Shown: positions 33,105 through 38,966 of the stretch, one piece after another | Numbering within the stretch: the first letter of the stretch is position 1 | How the letters are laid out: every line of letters starts with the position of its first letter | Program-made: the position numbers and the translations under genes | DNA from: an uncultured Bacteroidaceae bacterium | GTDB taxonomy: Bacteria; Bacteroidota; Bacteroidia; Bacteroidales; Bacteroidaceae | Direction of reading: 5' to 3' | Assembly (NCBI GenBank): GCA_905233465.1 | Contig: CAJOEI010000019.1 | Location: 1 to 38,966, forward strand | Length of the DNA stretch: 38,966 nucleotides | The notes under the pieces: generated by a model | What the model saw: the letters and a program-made list of their open reading frames with translations, nothing else | Database searches by the model: none | What the model was told of the DNA's origin: nothing

Positions 33105-35608
33105 CGAAGTTCTGCCCCGAGCTGTTTGGTGAGGTTCTGGATGAGCTTCTGCATGATGGCATCGATGGCTTTGTCGTTGAGCGTCTTTGTCTCATCCTGA
33201 AGCAGGAAGTTGACAGCATACGACTTCTTGCCTGCGGGCAGGTTCTTGCCCTCGTAGACGTCAAAGAGTGTGACAGCCTTGAGCAGGCGACGCTCGCTCT
33301 GGTAAGCTATTTCCTCTATCTGTCCGAACTCCACGTTCTTGTCCACCAGCAATGCCAGGTCGCGGCTCACGGCAGGATACTTGGGCAGTTCGGCGAAGCT
33401 CACCTTCTGCTTGCGCACCAAGCGCATCACCTGACCCCAGGCTATGTCGGCGAAGTAGACATCCGATTGAATGTCAAAGGCCACAGACAGACGCTTGGCC
33501 ACAGGACCCATCTGAGCCACAACATGTCCATTGCGGTCGGTCAGCAGCTGGCTCTTGGCGAAAATGTCGTTGGTGCCCTGACGGAACTGCAGCATGCCCA
33601 TCTGCACGCCCACGCGCTGCAGGATGTTCATCACATTGGCCTTTAGGGAGAAGAACGTCTGATCCTCGTCGGCATGTGCCCACGAACCGCTGACGCGCTT
33701 GCCCGTCACCCACAGTCCGAGGTGATAGTCCTCGCTGTAGGCATCCAGCACATGCTTGATGACCTCCGGGTCACGGCTGGAGCTCACTCCAGGCACGATG
33801 ACATCGCTCTTACGGTCCTGGTCAAAGTAGTAGCAATTGCCGAACTCAAAGAGCTGCAAGTCAGCACGACGACGGTTGACATTGCGACTGATGGTCTCCA
33901 GTCCACCGAAGAGCAACGTCTGGCGCAGTACGTTCAAGTCCTGCGACAGCGGGTTGAGCAGACGCACACAGCGCTGCGAGGGATATGTCTGCAGCCCGTC
34001 ATAGTATGCTCCACGCTGCAAGGAGTTGTTTAGAATCTCATTGAAACCAGCACCCACGAGCTGCTCACCGACGATGTTCTGCAGCTTGTGGCTGCGGTCG
34101 GTCTCGCCCTTCACGGCTAATGAGCTCTTGAGCGACATCGGTATTTCCACGTTGTTGTAGCCATAGATGCGGAGGATGTCTTCCACCACATCACAAGGAC
34201 GCTGCACATCAACGCGGTAAGCCGGCACACGCAGGCTAAGGCCTTCTGCTGTCTCTCTGAGGATGGTCATCTCCAACGAGGTGACGATGCTCTTGATGGT
34301 CTCGGGCTCAATATGCTTACCTATCAGGCTATCTACATAGTCATATCGCAGGTCGACATCAAAGTCCTTGATAGGATTGGGATAAACATCCACAATGTCC
34401 ATAGACACCTTGCCGCCTGCCAACTCGCGACACAGCAATGCAGCCTGCTTCAGGGCGTAGATCTGTCCTGCAGGGTCTATGCCACGCTCAAAGCGGAACG
34501 AGGCATCAGTCTGCAAGCCGTGGCGGCGCGAGCTCTTGCGAATCCACGTGGGATTGAAATATGCGCTCTCGAGCAGCACGTTGCGAGTGGTCTCATAGGT
34601 ACCGCTACCCTTGCCGCCATAGACACCGCCTATGCACATAGGTTCCTCGGCATTGCATATCATCAGGTCGCGCTCAGAGAGCTTGCGGTCTACCCCGTCC
34701 AGCGTCTGGAACACCGTGCCCTCGGGCATGGTCTTAACCACCACCTCGCCACCGCGTATCATGTCGGCGTCGAAGCAATGCAGCGGCTGACCGTATGCCA
34801 TCATTATATAGTTGGTGATGTCCACGATGTTGTTGATGGGTCGCAGTCCTATCGCCGTGAGGTGCTCCTGCAGCCACTTGGGGCTCTCAGTCACATGACA
34901 GTCGGTGATGGTCACGGCAGCATAGCGCGGGCAGGCCTCGCTGTTCTCCACGCGAATGGGTATTTCCAGGTCGTGGTTGTCCACGCTGAAAGCCTCGTCG
35001 CTGGGACGGTGCAGCGATGTCTTGTATCCGTTGCTGCACAGCCACGCATAGAGGTCGCGTGCCACGCCATAGTGTGAGCATGCATCGGCACGGTTGGCTG
35101 TGATGTCCACCTCAATGCAGAAGTCACTCTCCAAGCCATAGTAGTCGGCAGCGGGAGTACCCACGCGTGCATCCTGCGGCAGTACGATGATACCGTCATG
35201 GCTGGTGCCAATGCCTATCTCATCCTCTGCACACAACATGCCGTTACTCTCCACGCCACGCAGCTTGGAGCGTTTGATGACAAACTCCTTGTCACCGTCA
35301 TAGAGCTTGGTGCCCAGAGTGGCACATATCACCTTCTGACCGGCTGCCACGTTGGGCGCTCCACAGACAATCTGCTGGGGCTCGCCAGTGCCGATATTCA
35401 CGCTGCACACATGCATGTGGTCGCTGTCGGGATGGGGCTCGCATGTGAGAACCTCAGCCACGACCAGTCCCTGCAGTCCGCCACGAATGGCCTGCACCTC
35501 CTCCACTCCGTCCACTTCAAGACCTATGGATGTCAGCGCGTCAGCAATCTGATAGGCTGTGAGGTCGGTGTCGACATATTCACGCAGCCATTTGTAGGAA
35601 ATATTCAT
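33101..35608 (-). CDS. pheT: Phenylalanyl-tRNA synthetase beta subunit
   Basis: An 835-residue protein with the full bacterial PheT order: N-terminal B1 part (MNISYKWLREYVD), tRNA-binding EMAP-like domain (about 40-155), B3/B4 editing domain (about 210-375), B5 domain (about 400-475), catalytic-like core and C-terminal FDX-ACB anticodon-binding domain (about 740-835). It forms a heterotetramer with PheS, which is not in the window. The TAA stop is formed at the border of the array of the adjacent element. A -7 box lies 66 bases upstream of the start. Confidence 0.97.
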   Translation of the reverse strand: MNISYKWLREYVDTDLTAYQIADALTSIGLEVDGVEEVQAIRGGLQGLVVAEVLTCEPHPDSDHMHVCSVNIGTGEPQQIVCGAPNVAAGQKVICATLGTKLYDGDKEFVIKRSKLRGVESNGMLCAEDEIGIGTSHDGIIVLPQDARVGTPAADYYGLESDFCIEVDITANRADACSHYGVARDLYAWLCSNGYKTSLHRPSDEAFSVDNHDLEIPIRVENSEACPRYAAVTITDCHVTESPKWLQEHLTAIGLRPINNIVDITNYIMMAYGQPLHCFDADMIRGGEVVVKTMPEGTVFQTLDGVDRKLSERDLMICNAEEPMCIGGVYGGKGSGTYETTRNVLLESAYFNPTWIRKSSRRHGLQTDASFRFERGIDPAGQIYALKQAALLCRELAGGKVSMDIVDVYPNPIKDFDVDLRYDYVDSLIGKHIEPETIKSIVTSLEMTILRETAEGLSLRVPAYRVDVQRPCDVVEDILRIYGYNNVEIPMSLKSSLAVKGETDRSHKLQNIVGEQLVGAGFNEILNNSLQRGAYYDGLQTYPSQRCVRLLNPLSQDLNVLRQTLLFGGLETISRNVNRRRADLQLFEFGNCYYFDQDRKSDVIVPGVSSSRDPEVIKHVLDAYSEDYHLGLWVTGKRVSGSWAHADEDQTFFSLKANVMNILQRVGVQMGMLQFRQGTNDIFAKSQLLTDRNGHVVAQMGPVAKRLSVAFDIQSDVYFADIAWGQVMRLVRKQKVSFAELPKYPAVSRDLALLVDKNVEFGQIEEIAYQSERRLLKAVTLFDVYEGKNLPAGKKSYAVNFLLQDETKTLNDKAIDAIMQKLIQNLTKQLGAELR

Positions 35609-35673
35609 CTGCTATATCTATTATATATTATCGTTTTGTCCTATGTTTGTGATGCCCCACGGCAATTCGCGCG

Positions 35674-35681
35674 CAAAGATA
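35674..35681 (-). promoter_or_regulatory. Bacteroidetes -7 box for pheT
   Basis: The minus strand reads TATCTTTG, matching TAnnTTTG. The upstream -33 box is weak (TTG at a spacing of about 24). No T-box leader structure was found between it and pheT. Confidence 0.5.
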
Positions 35682-35746
35682 CGAAAAAGTTCTCATGCCG
35701 CAGGCCAATGCTGTTGTTTTTTGCCTGTGCCAGACCATTTTTTTGT

Positions 35747-37342
35747 TCAGAACGGCATGTCCTGTGTTGACGACGGTGGTCCGAAAGGTGTTGCGCTGTC
35801 GTCGGGCGGGGGCAGCGGAGCCACAGACATTGACGTTGGCAGCGGCGGGCCATCGGGCACAGGAGTGCTGGCATTGATGGCAGAGCCGAAGGTCATCGTC
35901 TCGCCAGGCATGGGCACATAGTGGTCGTCGCTGAAGTCCTGGAATCGCGCAAACTCATGGCGGAAGCGCATGTTCACGATGTCCGTGGCACCGTTGCGGT
36001 GCTTGGCAATGATGAACTCCGTCAGTCCGCGCTGGTCGTTGCCGCTGCTGTCCTGGAACTTCTTGTAGTACTCTGGTCTGTGGATGAAGCACACCATGTC
36101 TGCATCCTGCTCTATGGCACCGGACTCGCGCAGGTCCGACAACTGCGGGCGCTTGGAGTCCTCACCCTGCGAGGAGTCGCGTTTCTCCACATTACGGTTG
36201 AGCTGCGACAGCGCTATGATGGGAATGTTCAGCTCCTTGGCCAGTCCCTTCAGCGAACGGCTTATGGTAGACACTTCTTCCTGTCTGGAGCTGAAGTTCA
36301 TGCCGCTGGCGTTCATCAGCTGCAGGTAGTCAATGAGAATGAGTTTCACGCCATGCTCACGCACCAGTCTTCGTGCCTTGGTACGCAGCTCAAACACAGA
36401 CAGCGACGGCGTGTCATCGACATACAGCGGTGCGCCCTCCAGCTGCTTGCTCCTGCTGTCCAGCTGCGTCCACTCGTAGGGCTCCAGCTGTCCGCTCTTG
36501 ATCTTCTCACCGGGCAACTCTGTCACGTTGACTATCAGTCGCGTCACCAGCTGCACATTGCTCATTTCAAGCGAGAACATGGCCACAGGCTCGTGCATGT
36601 CCACCGCGATGCGCTTGGCCATAGACAGCACAAAGGCAGTCTTACCCATTGAGGGTCGTGCTGCGATGATGATGAGGTCAGAGTTCTGCCATCCGTTGGT
36701 GATCTTGTCGATGCCAGCAAAGCCACTACTAAGTCCCGAGAGACCACTCTGACGGGCTGCAGCCTTCTCTATCTGTTTGCGCGCCTCGGCCAGGACGGGG
36801 TCAATCTGCACATAGTCCTTCTTCAGGTTCTGCTGTGAGATGGCAAAGAGGTTGCCCTCGGCACGCTGCATGAGGTCGTCCACATCCGTTGTGCTGTCAA
36901 AGGCCTGCTGCTGTATCTGGCTTGAGAAGGTGATGAGCTGACGGGCCAGATACTTCTGGGCTATGATGCGCGCATGATATTCGATATGTGCCGACGACAC
37001 CACCTGTGCCGCCAACTGTGCGATATATGGTGGTCCACCGGCATCCGCCAGCTCGCCTTGCTGGTCGAGATAGTCGGTCACGGTGAGCAAGTCCACGGGC
37101 CTCGACTGGCTGTTGAGTGCCCGCACAGCATTGAAGATGAGCTGGTGGCGCTTGTCATAGAAGCTCTCGGGGCGCAGTAGCTCGCTGATGAGCGAATAGG
37201 CGTCCTGCTCCACCATGATGGCTCCCAGCACGGCCTGCTCCATCTCAATGTTCTGGGGCTGGACATGTCCGTAGGCGTCCTCCGCGGGCACGTTGACATT
37301 AGCGTTCCTGCTGCCGGAACGTCGGCTGTTGGTGCTTGGCAT
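35747..37342 (-). CDS. dnaB: Replicative DNA helicase DnaB
   Basis: A 531-residue hexameric 5'-3' helicase. The N-terminal DnaB domain is at about 30-130, the linker helix near 180-200 and the RecA-like ATPase domain at about 205-470. Walker A is ARPSMGKTA (228-236), Walker B is LILIDYLQLM, and QLSDLRESGAIEQDAD is the conserved arginine-finger region. No intein interrupts the motor. The last about 45 residues are Pro/Ser/Gly-rich and end in QDMPF, a tail resembling the C-terminal tip of single-strand-binding proteins. The gene lies between kdsB and pheT on the same strand. Confidence 0.96.
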   Translation of the reverse strand: MPSTNSRRSGSRNANVNVPAEDAYGHVQPQNIEMEQAVLGAIMVEQDAYSLISELLRPESFYDKRHQLIFNAVRALNSQSRPVDLLTVTDYLDQQGELADAGGPPYIAQLAAQVVSSAHIEYHARIIAQKYLARQLITFSSQIQQQAFDSTTDVDDLMQRAEGNLFAISQQNLKKDYVQIDPVLAEARKQIEKAAARQSGLSGLSSGFAGIDKITNGWQNSDLIIIAARPSMGKTAFVLSMAKRIAVDMHEPVAMFSLEMSNVQLVTRLIVNVTELPGEKIKSGQLEPYEWTQLDSRSKQLEGAPLYVDDTPSLSVFELRTKARRLVREHGVKLILIDYLQLMNASGMNFSSRQEEVSTISRSLKGLAKELNIPIIALSQLNRNVEKRDSSQGEDSKRPQLSDLRESGAIEQDADMVCFIHRPEYYKKFQDSSGNDQRGLTEFIIAKHRNGATDIVNMRFRHEFARFQDFSDDHYVPMPGETMTFGSAINASTPVPDGPPLPTSMSVAPLPPPDDSATPFGPPSSTQDMPF

Positions 37343-37364
37343 AAGTGAATATGTAATATGTGTG

Positions 37365-38165
37365 CTATGCCAGTTGTTCTCTGGCTTGTAAGATGCTATT
37401 GGCTCTCTCGAGGTCTTCAGGCGTGTCTATGCCGATGTTGTTGCCATGCTCGGTCACCGCCACCTTGATGATATAGCCTGCCTGCAGCCAGCGCAGCTGC
37501 TCCAGACTCTCGGCAATCTCCAAGGGTGAGGGCGGCAACTGTGTCACCTCGTCGAGCACAGCAGGCCGATAGGCATAGAGGCCGATGTGACGGTAGTAGG
37601 TGTGCTTGCTGAGCCATTGCTCGGGCTCCACCCCGCGCATGTAGGGTATCACGCTGCGGCTGAAGTACAACGCATGCATCTGCTCGTCAACCACCACCTT
37701 GGCGGTGTTGGGGTTCTGCATGGCCTGAAAGCCTTCCTCGGCCTTGAAGGTGGTGACGAGAGTGGCAATCTGTGTGCTCTCGTCGTCGGCAAAGCATTGC
37801 AGGGCAGCGCGTATCTGTGACGGTTCGATGAATGGCTCGTCGCCCTGGATATTGACAATCACATCATAGTTGCCGCCGATGATATGTGCTGCCTCGCGCA
37901 GACGGTCGGTGCCGCTGCGGTGGTTGGGGCTTGTCATCACTGCCTTGCCGCCAAAGGCCTCCACAGCCTGACGTATGCGCTCGTCGTCGGTAGCCACATA
38001 TAGGTCGTCAACACAACCTGCCACACGGTTCCACACGTGCTGTATCACCGGCTTGCCGCACAGCATCGCCAGCGGCTTGCCCGGGAAACGCGTGGAAGCA
38101 TAGCGTGCGGGAATGATACCCAGACTCTTGGGCCAGCGGCCCTGTGTATACTCCTTTAACTTCAT
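37365..38165 (-). CDS. kdsB: CMP-Kdo synthetase
   Basis: A 266-residue cytidylyltransferase. IIPARYASTRFPGKPL is the nucleotide-binding signature, NHRSGTDRLREAA and VNIQGDEPFIEP follow, and NNIGIDTPEDLERA is at the C-terminus. It activates Kdo with CTP for lipid A-Kdo assembly; KdsC, the preceding enzyme, is encoded at 3834. The only suitable start is the ATG at 38165, whose first three codons (ATG AAG TTA) are part of the neighbouring 9-bp array. This gives an N-terminal extension of about 14 residues before the usual family start. Confidence 0.94.
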   Translation of the reverse strand: MKLKEYTQGRWPKSLGIIPARYASTRFPGKPLAMLCGKPVIQHVWNRVAGCVDDLYVATDDERIRQAVEAFGGKAVMTSPNHRSGTDRLREAAHIIGGNYDVIVNIQGDEPFIEPSQIRAALQCFADDESTQIATLVTTFKAEEGFQAMQNPNTAKVVVDEQMHALYFSRSVIPYMRGVEPEQWLSKHTYYRHIGLYAYRPAVLDEVTQLPPSPLEIAESLEQLRWLQAGYIIKVAVTEHGNNIGIDTPEDLERANSILQAREQLA

Positions 38166-38227
38166 TAACTTCTTTAACTTCTTTAACTTCCTTAACTTCC
38201 TTAACTTCTTTAACTTCTCTAACTTCT
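38156..38227. repeat. 9-bp tandem array (TTAACTTCT) spanning a stop and a start codon
   Basis: Eight units of exactly 9 bp, each TTAACTTC plus A, T or C (the last begins CTAA). It starts inside kdsB codon 4, includes the kdsB ATG and ends in the stop codon of the penicillin-binding protein gene, so it makes up the entire spacer plus gene edges. Confidence 0.93.
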
Positions 38228-38966
38228 AGTATTCAGCCTCTTCCAGCGAGCCGGCATTGCCATCGTCGCCAAACAGGTTGTCGAGGCCAACGCTCTCGTC
38301 CACCTCACCATACTCCTCATCGGGCTCCATGGCACAGGGGTCGAAGCCTGCTGGGATGTCAAAGTTCTGCTCTTGCGAGTAGCCCAGACGTCCGTCCTGG
38401 AAGACCTTCTTGAGGAAGTAAGCACAGATGGGCAGCGATGCCGAAGCGCCCTGTCCGTAGGCCATGCTGTTGAAGTGAATGTCGCGTTCGTCACCGCCCA
38501 CCCATGCTCCGAAGGCCAGCTGGGGCGTGTAGCCCACAAACCATCCGTCGCTGTTGTCGTTGGTGGTTCCGGTCTTGCCGCCCATAGGTGCGTGGATGTC
38601 ATATCTGTTGCGCATGCGCGAGCCCGTGCCTCCGTCGATGACACCGCGCATGAGCACTATCATCTTATATGCGCTGGCCTCGCTGATGACCTCGTTCATC
38701 CTTGGCACAAAGTCCGCCACGACGTTGCCCTCGTTGTCGGTGATGCGTGTGACAAACATGGGTGCCGAGCGTATGCCCTTGTTGGCAAAGGCTGTGTAGG
38801 CCGAGACCATCTCCATCACACTGATGTCGCAGGGTCCCAGACAGAGTGACATCGACGGATGTATGTCTTGGTTGAGGATGCCGAACTCATGCAGCAGGCG
38901 CACGAAGGCCGAGGGGTTGAGATGGCTCATCAGGTAGGCCGATATCCAGTTGTTGGACTGTGCCAG
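38226..38966 (-). CDS. Class A penicillin-binding protein, C-terminal part (cut by window end)
   Basis: About 246 residues of the C-terminal transpeptidase domain, continuing in frame to the last base of the window (LAQSNNWISAYLMSHL at the edge). KTGTTNDNSDGWFVGYTP contains the KTG box of penicillin-binding proteins, and the region before (CDISVMEMVSAYTAFANKG) is typical of bifunctional PBP1a-type enzymes. These polymerise and crosslink peptidoglycan at the inner membrane. The C-terminus is acidic (about 35 residues with many Glu and Asp). The N-terminal part, with the transglycosylase domain expected for this class, lies outside the window. Confidence 0.93.
   Translation of the reverse strand: MAQSNNWISAYLMSHLNPSAFVRLLHEFGILNQDIHPSMSLCLGPCDISVMEMVSAYTAFANKGIRSAPMFVTRITDNEGNVVADFVPRMNEVISEASAYKMIVLMRGVIDGGTGSRMRNRYDIHAPMGGKTGTTNDNSDGWFVGYTPQLAFGAWVGGDERDIHFNSMAYGQGASASLPICAYFLKKVFQDGRLGYSQEQNFDIPAGFDPCAMEPDEEYGEVDESVGLDNLFGDDGNAGSLEEAEY

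Noticed and set aside
35609..35746. T-box leader or attenuator before pheT
   Set aside because: Only a -7 box and about 70 bases of leader are present; no specifier stem, T-box motif or terminator was seen.
35747..37342. Intein in dnaB
   Set aside because: The helicase motifs are continuous and the length (531 residues) fits an uninterrupted protein plus a C-terminal tail.
38156..38227. CRISPR array
   Set aside because: Units are 7-9 bp with no spacers of unique sequence, and no cas genes are present.
38144..38413. Plus-strand frame with repeated LTS residues
   Set aside because: The repeat peptide is just a translation of the 9-bp spacer array, and the rest is opposite the penicillin-binding protein.

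Overview
The window is a gene-dense piece of a Bacteroidales chromosome, most likely from Prevotellaceae. The evidence is a repeated TAnnTTTG promoter element (the Bacteroidetes -7 box), genes without clear Shine-Dalgarno sequences, Bacteroidetes-type lipoproteins, a C10 (streptopain-like) protease with a Prevotella-style C-terminal motif, and the gene complement. Assignment to a genus is not possible by eye. Nearly all genes are ordinary chromosomal genes with clear families.

Layout: bases 1-320 hold the 3' end of a 5S rRNA, its terminator, a GC-rich palindrome, a 7-bp repeat array and a promoter. From 321 to 7691 (+) there is a TonB-dependent receptor, a nitroreductase, a DUF2520 protein, kdsC, maf, a small lipoprotein, an M64 metallopeptidase and an EamA transporter, many overlapping by a few bases. 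From 7738 to 13046 (+) there is a zinc-ribbon membrane protein, ribE, glnS and a TPR protein. A short minus-strand pair (TrmH-type methyltransferase, DUF4250) diverges from a CobW-family GTPase with a long Asp/His tract, followed by grpE and dnaJ. An MBL-fold hydrolase, rsmG and an NhaC-type antiporter lie on the minus strand and diverge from kdgK-eda (2-keto-3-deoxygluconate use). A DUF3298 lipoprotein, the C10 protease, an HD hydrolase, lptD, a small lipoprotein and a GH51 arabinofuranosidase follow. A bidirectional terminator separates these from a minus-strand block: yebC, a four-helix-bundle gene, pheT, dnaB, kdsB and a truncated class A penicillin-binding protein. The Kdo/LPS pathway is represented by three separated genes (kdsC, lptD, kdsB).

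The most unusual signal is in the spacers. Many gaps are filled by short degenerate tandem arrays (7-9 bp units, one composite of about 20 bp), each with its own unit, often running from the stop codon of one gene to the start codon of the next. In two gaps the arrays occur in inverted orientation on either side of a four-helix-bundle protein gene of the 23S rRNA intervening-sequence family: one intact (pheT-yebC gap, 32608-33104) and one decayed by an internal deletion (kdgK-eda gap, 21403-21615). These look like two copies of a small element whose terminal inverted repeats are built from tandem 8-bp units and would fold into a long stem with the gene in the loop. This is the best candidate in the window for an undescribed system.
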